A model generated the notes under the pieces. The model did no database searches and had not been told where the DNA came from. It saw only the letters and a program-made list of their open reading frames with translations. A stretch of 64,000 nucleotides of DNA from Actinocrinis sp035605935 (GTDB lineage: Bacteria; Actinomycetota; Actinomycetes; Streptomycetales; Catenulisporaceae), in assembly GCF_035605935.1 (NCBI RefSeq), contig NZ_DATNGK010000263.1, positions 11,067 to 75,066 on the forward strand, given 5' to 3'. This document shows positions 25,988 through 34,559 of the stretch, piece after piece; positions within the stretch are counted from its first letter, which is position 1, and each line of letters begins with the position of its first letter. A program made the position numbers and the translations under genes.

Positions 25988-26184
25988 AGTCTATCCGTCA
26001 GCACTGACATCTCCATAAGACCTCGGCGCGGCGTGTCCAGCACTCATGATCACGCCGGCCATCCGCGGTTCGACCATGTGTGCGAGCGATACCTCACCGA
26101 GCGAATCCGGCCCCGGTGTCTGATCTGATTCGCCCGGTTGCCTACGATGTGCGGGTACAGGCGAAGCCACGAGGTGATGTGCGC

Positions 26185-27222
26185 ATGACGACCGGACTGC
26201 CAGGGGCGGGCTCGCATCCGATGGCCAGTGCCTATTCAGGGCCGCCCCTCCTGCAGAACAGCGCGTATGTGACGCAGTGGACGCTCAATCCGTGGGTGCT
26301 CGGCGTAGTCGTCGTCGGGGCAGCGCTTTACGTCGCGGGCGTCAGACGCCTCAGGGCGCGCGGTGGGACGTGGCAGCGCGGGCGCACGGTTCTGTTCCTT
26401 TCGGGCCTGGGCCTCTTCGCGTTTGTGTGCATGTCGTTCCTCGGCGCGTACGAGCGGACGCTGTTCTGGCCGAGGGCGGTGCAGAACACCCTGGTGCTCA
26501 TGGTGGTGCCGATGCTCTTGGCTCTCGGCGCGCCACTGACGCTGATCATGCAGAACTGCTCCGAGCGTGGACGCGAGCGGCTCACCCGCGTGCTACGCAG
26601 CCGCCCTGCGTATCTCCTCGGGTTCCCGGCCACCGTCTCCGCGGTCTTTCTCAGCACGCCGTTCCTGGTGTATCTCACGCCATGGTTCGAGGCGGCTATG
26701 CGCAGCGATTTCCAGAATGAAGTACTGCGGTTCATACTGCTCGCGGTCGGTTATTACTATTACTGGATGCGGCTACGCGTTGACCCGGTACCGCACGAAT
26801 ACCCGCATATGGTTTCAATCTGGATCACATTCGCCGAAGCAGTGACGGATGGTGCCCTCGGCGTCATTTTGATGTGGGGCAGCTACAAGGTCGCCGGGGA
26901 CTATTACACGGCGTTAAACCGCCCTTGGGGCATGTCGCTTCATGATGATCAGGTTATCGGCGGCGGGGCGATCTGGGTGGTCGGCGACATGGCCGGACTG
27001 CCGTTCATCGGGGCTCTGTGGCGGCGCATGTTCCGCGAGGACGAGCAGGAAGCAGTGGTCGTAGACACGCTGCTTGACGCGCTTGAAGTGGTGCAACATG
27101 CCGAGGCGGCGGAGCGTGCCGATGACGAGGCGCTGCCGGAGGGGCACATGCGACCTTGGTGGGAGACGGATCCGCGGTTCGCCCACCGCTTCGGCACCTC
27201 CTCCCCCGAGGCCGAAAACTGA
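26185..27222 (+). CDS. CtaG-type cytochrome c oxidase assembly protein
   Basis: CtaG_caa3-family membrane protein implicated in copper delivery to heme-copper oxidases. After MTTGLPGAGSHPMAS there are about seven transmembrane segments: WVLGVVVVGAALYVAG, TVLFLSGLGLFAFVCMSFLGAY, QNTLVLMVVPMLLALGAPLT, YLLGFPATVSAVFLSTPFLVYL, FILLAVGYYYYWMRL, a segment around WITFAEAVTDGALGVILMWG and VIGGGAIWVVGDMAGLPFIGALW. The last carries a conserved Asp. A charged cytoplasmic tail follows. The ATG at 26185 has GAGG upstream. Oxidase genes are not in this window. Confidence 0.88.
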   Translation: MTTGLPGAGSHPMASAYSGPPLLQNSAYVTQWTLNPWVLGVVVVGAALYVAGVRRLRARGGTWQRGRTVLFLSGLGLFAFVCMSFLGAYERTLFWPRAVQNTLVLMVVPMLLALGAPLTLIMQNCSERGRERLTRVLRSRPAYLLGFPATVSAVFLSTPFLVYLTPWFEAAMRSDFQNEVLRFILLAVGYYYYWMRLRVDPVPHEYPHMVSIWITFAEAVTDGALGVILMWGSYKVAGDYYTALNRPWGMSLHDDQVIGGGAIWVVGDMAGLPFIGALWRRMFREDEQEAVVVDTLLDALEVVQHAEAAERADDEALPEGHMRPWWETDPRFAHRFGTSSPEAEN

Positions 27223-27463
27223 CCGCAGCAGCTCCTTCAACTCACGCTTGCTGTGGTACACGCCGGCCAAAGTCGCCGAATTTGCATCCTCAATTAGTAA
27301 TCTCATCCGACGATTCACCCGAAAAGCGCCGTCATTAGAGCGTAGAAAAAATACGCCCTTTTGACGATTCGCTTTCACCGATCTCCTGACATCGTTGATC
27401 ACGTCGCGCTGAATCTCGCGGGAGCCGCCCGTGACAGTAGCGACGAAAACGAGGAGGTCCACT

Positions 27464-27964
27464 ATGTCCCGAGCGTTCACTCGTGCCCTGGTCCTGTCGA
27501 CGATCGGCGGCCTCGCCGTCGCGCCGTCTCTCGCGTATGCCGCTGGAGGCGGGTCGAATCCGCACGCGCCGACCGTGACTCGGGTGCTCGCGCCCAAGCA
27601 CGCGCACGGCGGTGAGGACGTGCTGCTCTCCGCTCGGGTGAGCCTGGCTAAGAAGCCCACGGCGCCCACGACGGACGCGGAGCCGGAGCGCAAGGGTTCG
27701 AAGGGCGGCAAGGGCAAGGGAGGCAAGGGCACCGTCAAGAAGGGGAAGGGCGGGAAGGGCCACGGTCATCGCCGAGCGTCAGAGACGGGGTCGATCATCT
27801 TCACGGTCGACGGCAAGGCTCTGGCACCGGTGCGGATCTCGCACGGCCGCGCGCTTGAGAAGCTGACGTTGCCGCCGGGCAATCACACGGCTTCCGCCTC
27901 CTATAGCGGCGACGACAACTACAGCGCGAGCGAGTCGACTCCTGTCTCGTTCGCGGTGAGCTAG
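27464..27964 (+). CDS. Secreted protein with Lys/Gly-rich linker and one bacterial Ig-like domain
   Basis: A 166-residue exported protein. The Sec signal peptide MSRAFTRALVLSTIGGLAVA ends near PSLAYA-AGG. A short first module (PTVTRVLAPKHAHGGEDVLLSARVSLA) is followed by a highly basic linker made of KGGKGKGGKG-type repeats (DNA about 27693-27765). A C-terminal Ig-like fold of the Big_3/FN3-like kind then runs GSIIFTVDGKAL to YSGDDNYSASESTPVSF. GAGGAGG six bases before the ATG fixes the start. The lysine stretch could bind nucleic acid or anionic wall polymers (inference). A strong hairpin follows. Confidence 0.82.
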   Translation: MSRAFTRALVLSTIGGLAVAPSLAYAAGGGSNPHAPTVTRVLAPKHAHGGEDVLLSARVSLAKKPTAPTTDAEPERKGSKGGKGKGGKGTVKKGKGGKGHGHRRASETGSIIFTVDGKALAPVRISHGRALEKLTLPPGNHTASASYSGDDNYSASESTPVSFAVS

Positions 27965-28352
27965 CAGCCGCCGCCGAGATCGCCCCGCGCAGCTTCCGAG
28001 TCGCACGGATCCGAGCGGGCCGCGGTCAAGCGTCTGTGCGGGGCGGGACGGCCGCTCGCCCCGCACAGACGCCTCACGCCGCGGGCGTCCCGCGGTGCGC
28101 GTGCCTGTCCCTGTGTATCGCGCCCTACAGACGACCGCAAACTACGGCCAAACCACAACCACATCACGTCGCGTCGTATCTGTGCCGGTGCGCAGCTACG
28201 CGTAGGCAGACTGCGCCCCTTCGAAACCGAGCCACCCCTCCGAAACCGAGCCGCAGAAAGGACACCGAGACATTCGGCTTGCCACGTGCCGAGCCTTCCT
28301 CAGCGTGGAGGAAGCCGAGCACCTCAGTCACGGGTGGACGCGCTGCACACCG
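27965..28352. other. Convergent intergenic region after the Ig-like gene
   Basis: A 388-base gap between convergent genes, without a protein-like frame. It has the 16-bp-stem terminator at 28030-28072. Further on, the 12-mer CGAAACCGAGCC is repeated at 28222-28233 and 28241-28252, 19 bases apart. I see nothing else in it that I can name. Confidence 0.5.
28030..28072. terminator. 16-bp perfect stem terminator
   Basis: Bases 28030-28045 pair perfectly with 28057-28072 around an 11-base loop, 65 bases after the stop of the Ig-like protein gene. There is no U-tract. Confidence 0.8.
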
Positions 28353-29789
28353 TCACCAACTGGTGTGCAGCGGCTTGCCCTCGCTATAGCCGGCGGCGCT
28401 CTGGATGCCGATCACCGCCCGCTCGTGGAACTCGTCGAGCGACCGTGCTCCGGCATAGGTGCAGGCGGAGCGCACGCCAGCGATGATCGCGTCGATCAGG
28501 TCCTCGACTCCGGGCCGCTGCGGGTCGAGATACATCCGGGAGGCTGAGATGCCTTCCTCGAAGATCGCCTTGCGCGCTTGCTCGAAAGGAGAGTCATCTG
28601 CTGTACGAAGTCGGACCGCGCGTGCAGATGCCATGCCGAAGTTGACCTTGTACGGCCTGCCGTCACCATCGTGCTGGAGGTCGCCCGGGGACTCGTAGGT
28701 GCCGGCGAACCAGGAGCCGACCATCACGTTGGAGGCACCAGCCGCCAAGGCGAGCGCGACGTCGCGAGGATGGCGGACGCCGCCGTCGGCCCAGACGTGC
28801 TTGCCGAGGGCCCGAGCCTGAACCGCGCATTCAAGAACGGCTGAGAACTGTGGCCGGCCGACACCGGTCATCATCCGGGTCGTGCACATAGCCCCGGGAC
28901 CGACGCCGACCTTGATGATGTCCGCTCCCGCGGCGACCAGGTCGCGGACCCCTTCCGCGGACACGACATTGCCAGCGACGATCGGGACGCCGGGGCGCAA
29001 AGCCCGCACTGCGGAGAGAACCGAGATCATCTTCTCCTGGTGCCCGTGCGCGGTGTCCACGACCAGAGCGTCGGCTCCGGCGTCGAGCAGTGCCTTGGCC
29101 CGACCGACGGCGTCACCGTTGATGCCGATCGCCGCGGCGACGCGGAGCCGGCCGGCCGCGTCGACTGCGGGATCGTAGAGAGTCGCGCGAAGTGCGACCT
29201 GCCGGGTGAGCATGCCGGTGAGTTGGCCGTGCTCGTCCACCACGGGCGCGAGCCGATGGTGGCCTTGACTGAGGCGGTTGAACGCTTCCTCCGGCTCGAT
29301 GCCGTCGGGAACAGTCAGCGGGTCCCGGGACATGACCTGGCTCAGCTGGGTGAAGCGGTCGACGGCGGCGCAGTCCGCCTCGGTGACAACGCCGACCGGT
29401 CGGCCGTCCGCGACGACTACGGCCGCGCCGTGCGCCCGCTTCGGCAACAGGTTGAGCAGATCGCCGACAGTGTCGGTAGGACGGACGGTGATAGGCGTGT
29501 CGTAGATCGTGTGCCGGGCCTTGACCCAGTCGAGGACATCCGTGACCACGTCGATCGGGATGTCCTGCGGGATGACCGCGATGCCGCCCCGGCGCGCGAC
29601 GGTCTCAGCCATACGGCGGCCGGCGACCGCGGTCATGTTGGCAACGACTAAGGGAATGGTGGTGCCGCTGTCATCGGGCGTCCTGAGATCGACGCCGAGT
29701 CTCGATCCGACGTCGGACCGCGCGGGGACCATGAAGACGTCGTCGTAGGTGAGGTCGTGCTGAGGGGTCGAATCATTCAGGAAGCGCAC
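28353..29789 (-). CDS. guaB1: GuaB1-type IMP dehydrogenase/GMP reductase family enzyme
   Basis: A 478-residue TIM-barrel enzyme of the IMPDH/GMPR superfamily with an inserted CBS pair (about residues 95-205). The catalytic loop GPGAMCTTRMMTGVGRP has the nucleophile Cys302. NAD/IMP-binding segments DTAHGHQEKM and DGGVRHPRDVALALAAGASNVMVGSWF are present. The opening MRFLNDSTPQHDLTYDDVFMVP is that of actinobacterial GuaB1. I recall that the mycobacterial GuaB1 protein has been characterised as a GMP reductase (purine salvage), not an IMP dehydrogenase; the assignment here is by homology. The start is a GTG. An acyltransferase gene ends 11 bases upstream on the same strand. Confidence 0.9.
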   Translation of the reverse strand: MRFLNDSTPQHDLTYDDVFMVPARSDVGSRLGVDLRTPDDSGTTIPLVVANMTAVAGRRMAETVARRGGIAVIPQDIPIDVVTDVLDWVKARHTIYDTPITVRPTDTVGDLLNLLPKRAHGAAVVVADGRPVGVVTEADCAAVDRFTQLSQVMSRDPLTVPDGIEPEEAFNRLSQGHHRLAPVVDEHGQLTGMLTRQVALRATLYDPAVDAAGRLRVAAAIGINGDAVGRAKALLDAGADALVVDTAHGHQEKMISVLSAVRALRPGVPIVAGNVVSAEGVRDLVAAGADIIKVGVGPGAMCTTRMMTGVGRPQFSAVLECAVQARALGKHVWADGGVRHPRDVALALAAGASNVMVGSWFAGTYESPGDLQHDGDGRPYKVNFGMASARAVRLRTADDSPFEQARKAIFEEGISASRMYLDPQRPGVEDLIDAIIAGVRSACTYAGARSLDEFHERAVIGIQSAAGYSEGKPLHTSW

Positions 29790-29800
29790 GTGACGGCAGT

Positions 29801-30532
29801 CTACCGGTCGGCGGTGGAACCGGCTTCAAGCCGCGCTGCCTCGTCGGCAGCAGCCCAGGCACCGTCCGTGGTGGAAGCGGCCTCAAACCGCGCTGCCTCA
29901 TCGGCGGCGACCCAGGCGCCGTCGCCGCTGTAGCGGCGGATCACCCGGGCTGGGACTCCGGCCACGACGCTGTGGTCTGGCACCTCGCCGCGCACCACGG
30001 AACCGGCCGCGACAACGACGTTGCGGCCGATCGTGGCGCCGGGCAGCACGACGGACCCGGTGCCCAGCCAGGAACCCGCGCCGATGGAAACCGGGGCGTT
30101 CACCGGCCACTGCTTTCCGATCGGCACCTGCGGGTCGGCGTAGCCGTGGTTCTGGTCGGTGATGTACACGTACGGGCCGGTGTACACGTCGTCGCCGATC
30201 TCAATGGACTGGTGCCCGATGACGTGGCTGCCGCGCCCGAGCACGACGCCGCTGCCGATACGCACGATGGGTTCGGGCCCGAGGTCGCGCTCGGGGACGA
30301 ATCCGGCGCTGAGCGTGACGTGCGGCCCGACGAGGGTGAAGTGCCCGACCGCGATCCAGCGTTCGCCGAGGAGAGTGCCCTGCGGAAATGCGATCGCTGA
30401 TCCCTCGCCGAACGCGGCAAAACGTCGGCCGGCCGCAGTGGCGGCGGTGATCCGGCCTGCCTCGCCGACCCGTCGCCAGGCTGCCAGCACGGCCCGGTTG
30501 CCGAGTTCAGACCACCATCGCTGCTTCGCCAT
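29801..30532 (-). CDS. Hexapeptide-repeat acyltransferase with duplicated C-terminal tail
   Basis: LbetaH acyltransferase of the maltose/galactoside O-acetyltransferase kind. Hexapeptide turns run through VRIGSGVVLGRGSHVIGHQSIEIGDDVYTG. The catalytic His lies in ITDQNHGYADP, and VAGVPARVIRRY is the usual family ending. Beyond it is an extra tail with two nearly identical 20-residue units (GAWVAADEAARFEAAST and GAWAAADEAARLEAGST). The ATG at 30532 (MAKQRWWSELG) is chosen because the open frame above it is not conserved. The acceptor is unknown. It probably forms an operon with guaB1. Confidence 0.86.
   Translation of the reverse strand: MAKQRWWSELGNRAVLAAWRRVGEAGRITAATAAGRRFAAFGEGSAIAFPQGTLLGERWIAVGHFTLVGPHVTLSAGFVPERDLGPEPIVRIGSGVVLGRGSHVIGHQSIEIGDDVYTGPYVYITDQNHGYADPQVPIGKQWPVNAPVSIGAGSWLGTGSVVLPGATIGRNVVVAAGSVVRGEVPDHSVVAGVPARVIRRYSGDGAWVAADEAARFEAASTTDGAWAAADEAARLEAGSTADR
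29818..29937 (-). repeat. Two-copy 60-bp tandem duplication at the acyltransferase 3' end
   Basis: Two adjacent blocks of about 60 bases share CTTCAAGCCGCGCTGCCTC or the close variant CCTCAAACCGCGCTGCCTC and encode the paired GAW..AADEAAR tail units. Divergence is mostly at third positions, which suggests the copies have been retained in frame. Confidence 0.75.
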
Positions 30533-30860
30533 GGCTGACACCGTAGGCGATGGCGCACTGCGCAGGAGGAGGCGGGTGCGAGTTTGACCGGCTGCCGCGG
30601 TGGCCGAACAGTCGGCGGCCACGCTTCGGAGCGTGCGGCGATGAACGAGGCGCATCGATACAGCCGAGAGCTAGTCGCAAGAAGTGGCAACAGGCTTTCA
30701 TAGCGAGCGGGGGTTATCAGACGTCCACAGACCCTAGACTGCTGCACCAAAAGACCGGCGGGCCCGACGCGACGGCGCGGTTCGAGACTCAGCTTCGGCG
30801 ACCGACGTCGAACGAGCATGCCGGCCGGCTGCGCCAGGTGGCATGGGGAGGCGAGACGCG
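30533..30860. other. Acyltransferase / MgtC divergent intergenic region
   Basis: A 328-base gap. A TAGACT at 30735-30740 on the plus strand could be a -10 element for the mgtC-like gene, giving a leader of roughly 110 bases. No matching -35 is clear. GGGAGG at about 30846 is the ribosome site for the GTG at 30861. I recognise no riboswitch. Confidence 0.4.
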
Positions 30861-31625
30861 GTGCATATCAGTGAGCTGGAGTTGGTGACCCGAGTGCTGG
30901 TCGGCTGGGGGCTGACCTTCGTACTCGGTTTCGAGCGGGCGGTGCGCGGCGCACCGGCCGGTGATCGCACCTTCTCTCTGATTGGCGCGGGTACGGCGTT
31001 GATCGGTGCCCTGTCTCTCTCCTCCCCCGCGGTACTCGGCGGCGCGGTGACCGGGATCGGCTTCATCGGCGGCGGGCTGTGCTTTCGGCAGGCGGCTCAA
31101 GACAAGGAGATCCTGCACGGGGTCACCACCGCGGCATCCATATTCTGCGCGGCGGCGATCGGCGCGGCCGCCGGGGTGGGACACCTGTGGCTTGCTGCCA
31201 TCGCGGCCGGTGCGGTGCTCCTGAGCCTTGAGATCAGGCATCTGCCACTCTTCCGGCTGTTGGACGCCCGACGGTGGGCGCCCTACTTCCACCACGACGA
31301 CCATGTTCATTTCACCCTGCGCGGGATCGAGAAGGCGATCGTGCACGAGGTCGAAGGCGAGGCGGTCGAAGTGAAGCGGATGTCGCTCGCCGCTTGTGGC
31401 CATGTAGCGCCATCGCAGGCTCTTTCGACCGGAATCGCCGGCAATCAGCATGAGGGTGCGTTGTCGGTGCGCATTGAGGCGGTGTGCAATGAGTGTGCTG
31501 AGACTGCGCCAAAACCCGCTATGGCGGTGCTGTCTGACAACGTCGAGCAGGCGGTGCAAGCCGACATCGTGGCGGATCAGATGGTGGAAGCCGCGGCCTC
31601 GGCGGCAAGGAGCGGGGCCCGGTAG
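30861..31625 (+). CDS. MgtC/SapB-family membrane protein
   Basis: About 254 residues. Four hydrophobic segments carry MgtC family motifs: LVTRVLVGWGLTFVLGFERAVRG, FSLIGAGTALIGALSL, GIGFIGGGLCFRQ and GVTTAASIFCAAAIGAAAGVG. A cytoplasmic C-terminal domain of about 110 residues has a low-similarity ACT-like pattern and four cysteines (AACGH, VCNEC). The GTG at 30861 has GGGAGG at a good spacing; an ATG at 30843 would hide that site inside the gene. MgtC proteins modulate F1Fo ATPase or Mg2+ adaptation in pathogens, but the role in environmental actinobacteria is unknown. Confidence 0.85.
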   Translation: MHISELELVTRVLVGWGLTFVLGFERAVRGAPAGDRTFSLIGAGTALIGALSLSSPAVLGGAVTGIGFIGGGLCFRQAAQDKEILHGVTTAASIFCAAAIGAAAGVGHLWLAAIAAGAVLLSLEIRHLPLFRLLDARRWAPYFHHDDHVHFTLRGIEKAIVHEVEGEAVEVKRMSLAACGHVAPSQALSTGIAGNQHEGALSVRIEAVCNECAETAPKPAMAVLSDNVEQAVQADIVADQMVEAAASAARSGAR

Positions 31626-32190
31626 TGGGGTCCAGGTCGTGACCACGCAATGGTGCGACGGGCTGCGGATCGAGGAAATCTCACGGTATGTGAGAGCACT
31701 GGTGAGACAGCGGATGCGGCGCGTGACCGGCAGCGTGTGTTAGCCTCGATCTGCCGGTACGTACGATGTCCCCGGGCCTCACCTATAGCCGGCGCGGAAT
31801 ACCGTTTGGCTGGAGCCGCGCTGTGCCACTCGCCGAGAGGCGACACGCGTACCGGCGCTAGTCATTTCTCAGGGGCACTGCTGCCCACATTCCGAAGAAT
31901 GCCGCTTGGACGCAGTCGTCCGGCGGCACGGCCGCAGGCGCCCCGCACCGACAAAGTCCGATCGCAGCGAGTAGGCCCACAACGGCGACGCCACGATGCG
32001 CTGCGATCGGCGATACCCGGTCGCGGTCGATTCGGCGCCGCTTGACGGCACGGCACTCGCGTTCCGGCATGCGAACGGCTCTCCTCGCCGACATGCCTGG
32101 ACACGAGATGATGGACCGAGCAACACGCTCCCTCGCGTGTCCTGCACCAGCCCGCCGGGACCCACTCGGCGGCCCGGAAGGAGCTGGAAC
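31626..32190. other. Non-coding stretch between mgtC-like and HAD genes
   Basis: A 565-base gap. Open frames here look like chance GC-rich frames. An inverted repeat TCTCAC-GGTAT-GTGAGA lies at 31679-31695, 54 bases after the mgtC-like stop, as either a weak terminator or an operator. TAGCCT at about 31742 could be a -10. The end holds GGAAGGAG, the ribosome site of the HAD gene. I cannot name anything else. Confidence 0.4.
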
Positions 32191-32973
32191 GTGAACGACC
32201 GCAAGCCGGTGACCACCTGGCTGACGGACATGGACGGCGTCCTCATCCACGAGGGCAACATGATCCCCGGCGCGGACGACTTCATCCGCAGGCTGCGCGA
32301 CTGTGGTGCGCCGTTCCTGGTGCTGACCAACAACTCCATCTACACCCCGCGGGACTTGCGGGCCAGGCTGCTGTCCACCGGCATCGACCTGCCCGAGGAG
32401 TCGATCTGGACCTCCGCCTTGGCCACCGCGAACTTCCTGCACTCGCAGCGGCCCGGTGGTTCCGCGTACGTGATCGGCGAGGCCGGGCTGACCACCGCGC
32501 TGCACGAAGCCGGATACACGCTCTCCGAGAGCGAGCCCGACTACGTCGTGCTCGGCGAGACCCGGACCTACAGCTTTGAGGCGATCACTCGCGCGATCCG
32601 GCTGATCGACGGCGGATCCCGCTTCATCGCCACCAACCCGGACGCCACCGGCCCTTCGCTCGAGGGCGCCCTGCCCGCCTGCGGCTCGGTCGCGGCGCTG
32701 ATCACGCGGGCCACCGGCGTCGAGCCCTACTTCGTGGGCAAGCCGAATCCGGTGATGATGCGCGAGGGTCTCAACAAGATCGCCGCGCATTCGGAGACCA
32801 CCGCGATGATCGGCGACCGGATGGACACCGACATCAAGTGCGGCATCGAGGCCGGACTGGAGACCATCCTGGTGATGACCGGGATCACCCTGCTCGCCGA
32901 CGTGGAGCGGTTCCCGTACCGGCCCTCGCGGATCGTGAAGTCCGTGGCGGAACTGATCACCGAAGTCGCCTGA
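32191..32973 (+). CDS. HAD-IIA (NagD-like) phosphatase
   Basis: A 260-residue phosphatase of the NagD/pNPPase group. The nucleophile motif is WLTDMDGVLIHEG (Asp13, Asp15), motif II is LVLTNNS, and the cap-C2 domain follows. The Lys of motif III lies in VGKPNPVMM and motif IV is MIGDRMDTDIKCGIEAGLET. A GTG start has GGAAGGAG eight bases before it. Substrates in this family include nucleotide and sugar monophosphates. An SIS-domain gene convergent with it suggests, weakly, sugar phosphate metabolism. Confidence 0.92.
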   Translation: MNDRKPVTTWLTDMDGVLIHEGNMIPGADDFIRRLRDCGAPFLVLTNNSIYTPRDLRARLLSTGIDLPEESIWTSALATANFLHSQRPGGSAYVIGEAGLTTALHEAGYTLSESEPDYVVLGETRTYSFEAITRAIRLIDGGSRFIATNPDATGPSLEGALPACGSVAALITRATGVEPYFVGKPNPVMMREGLNKIAAHSETTAMIGDRMDTDIKCGIEAGLETILVMTGITLLADVERFPYRPSRIVKSVAELITEVA

Positions 32974-33619
32974 GCTGCGGCTTTAGGTAGAAGAGATGAA
33001 TAATTCGGCCGATCACTCGATCGGCCGAACATCCTGAAGCATTGACGGCGCGTTATACCGGTTGTGACTGCACCACAACTCTCCGCCATTCGGGCCTCGC
33101 ATCCAGGTACGCGCCCTGTTGAAGCGCGCTCGACGGCGACTCCGCTCTACGACGCTTTAGTGCTTGAGTACCGGCAGGCATTGCGCTGTGTTCCTGGCGA
33201 ACATGGCCACGACAGCCGGCTCGCCCCCTCGGCCCCTCCCGGCCCCGCTTCCATCGCTGCGCCCCCCATTCCGGCGGCACCCTGCTTCCCGCACCAGTTC
33301 GACGCGTTGCCGTACGCACGGCGCGGCAACGGTGTTCCGCGCCAGGTCTCGCGCCACCGTGGCGCCGCGGGAGACGCTCCGGGACAGGCGCAGTGGTAGC
33401 GGCGGGGAGGGACGTCGGGCTCGGTAGGAGTGGCGACGCGGAACGCTGCGGCGTGTATTAGAACTAGCGCCGGTTAACGCCGCGCGGGTCTGACGCGTCC
33501 CATCGCAAGGTACCGGGCGTACGACAGCGCCCAACAGGTGCCTGGCGGCACCGGGGATCCGACGACGCAGGCGAGCGTACGCGGCAGGCGCCACGGCCCA
33601 GGCGAAAGCTCTAAGCGCC
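32974..33619. other. Long convergent intergenic region, HAD / SIS
   Basis: A 646-base gap between convergent genes. Apart from the terminator at 33004-33029 it has no recognisable gene on either strand. Around 33220-33280 there are unusually long C tracts (GCCCCCTCGGCCCCTCCC and GCGCCCCCCATT). AT-rich patches are found at 33440-33480. No tRNA or known RNA fold was apparent. It may hold a small RNA or decayed DNA. Confidence 0.4.
33004..33029. terminator. 11-bp perfect hairpin after the HAD gene
   Basis: TTCGGCCGATC (33004-33014) pairs with GATCGGCCGAA (33019-33029) around the loop ACTC, 31 bases past the HAD stop. Confidence 0.82.
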
Positions 33620-34375
33620 CTAGTAGGCGCTGCGGCGGATGCGGCCCTCGTAGCGCGCCTCCCAGACATCGTTGTGCGAATCCCCCTCGGCGATGTTCGC
33701 CGACAGATAGATCGGCGGCTCGACGCCCTCCGCGAGCAGCCGCGCCGTGACGCCCGCCACGATGAGTTGCGCGATGACGGCGTTACCGATCGAGGAGATC
33801 GCGCAAGCCTTCCCTCCGCCCGGCAAGTCGAGCACGGCGTCACCATAGGGCGCGGCGTTGTCGATCACTACATCCGCGAGTTCGAAGAGTCGCTTGCCGG
33901 ACGGATGCCGCGAAGCGATGCGCCGCGAGTGCTCCAGCGAGGTGATCGCGATCAGCGGGTGCCCGTTTTCGCGGGCGATGTGCGCCATCTCGACCGTCGA
34001 GCCGTTGCCGCCGGACTGGGACACGATGACCATCACGTCCGCCGGGCCGATCGGGGCGAGGTCCCACACCCGGCGGGCCAGTTGCGGGTCGCGCTCCGCC
34101 TTCGGGTCCGCTAGGACGCTCGGGTCCTGCCCGCCGAGGGTGATCAGGTCACGCAACGCCAGCTTGTTCGTCGGGATCAGGCCTCCGGCGCGGCCGGACA
34201 GCTCCATCGCGAGTGCCTCGGAGTGGCCGGTTCCGAACACCTGGAGCACGCCGTCCTTGCGCAGCGACGCGGCGACCAGTTGCGCGGCGCGATCGATCGC
34301 CGGCCCTTGAGTCGACTCGATGCGGTCGAGCTGCTCACGGACCTTGCCGAGGAAAGTGGCGGTATCGACGGACAC
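33620..34375 (-). CDS. SIS-domain sugar isomerase-like protein (UPF0309-like)
   Basis: A 251-residue sugar-phosphate-binding protein. The SIS core starts with GVLQVFGTGHSEALAMELSGRAGG and continues VMVIVSQSGGNGSTVEMAHIARENG and LIAITSL. The C-terminus GVEPPIYLSANIAEGDSHNDVW recalls the UPF0309 group of SIS proteins. The exact reaction (isomerase, etherase, deaminase or regulator) is not known. The GTG at 34375 has GGGGAG six bases upstream. A HutC/DasR-like palindrome about 80 bases upstream and the adjacent ABC importer point to amino-sugar or related uptake metabolism (inference). Confidence 0.88.
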   Translation of the reverse strand: MSVDTATFLGKVREQLDRIESTQGPAIDRAAQLVAASLRKDGVLQVFGTGHSEALAMELSGRAGGLIPTNKLALRDLITLGGQDPSVLADPKAERDPQLARRVWDLAPIGPADVMVIVSQSGGNGSTVEMAHIARENGHPLIAITSLEHSRRIASRHPSGKRLFELADVVIDNAAPYGDAVLDLPGGGKACAISSIGNAVIAQLIVAGVTARLLAEGVEPPIYLSANIAEGDSHNDVWEARYEGRIRRSAY

Positions 34376-34454
34376 GAAGACTCCCCTGGGGCCGGGTGCG
34401 CTGATCGCAGGCACGCTACTGCACCGGTGACGCCAGGGGAATCAGAACTGCGAA

Positions 34455-34470
34455 ATTGGTATAGGCCAAT
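34455..34470. promoter_or_regulatory. DasR/HutC-like operator before the SIS gene
   Basis: ATTGGTATAGGCCAAT is an inverted repeat (ATTGG-N6-CCAAT). Its core TGGTATAGGCCA matches 10 of 12 positions of the DasR dre core TGGTCTAGACCA, the operator type of GntR/HutC regulators. It lies 80-95 bases before the SIS start, in the 184-base gap between the importer operon and the SIS gene. Confidence 0.5.
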
Positions 34471-34559
34471 CTGGCCGGCGGGACAGTGCCGCGGATGCGA
34501 TGGCCGGAGCCGCCGCCGGACCAGCAGCGGCGGCTCCGGTCGCCTGACCCGTGCCCAGC

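Larger units (their letters stand above)
25726..26184. other. recA / ctaG divergent regulatory region
   Basis: A 459-base gap with no credible gene. On the minus strand it carries the recA-NDp-type promoter (25792-25814) and the LexA-like palindrome (25972-25987), annotated separately. An AT-rich patch at 25920-25990 around the LexA-like box is the probable site of a second recA promoter. The ctaG promoter should lie near 26100-26170 but is not distinctive. Confidence 0.6.

Noticed and set aside
33157..33846. Minus-strand frame across the HAD/SIS gap reaching into the SIS gene
   Set aside because: It runs in another frame of the SIS gene and shows Arg/Ala/Ser low complexity without conserved motifs.
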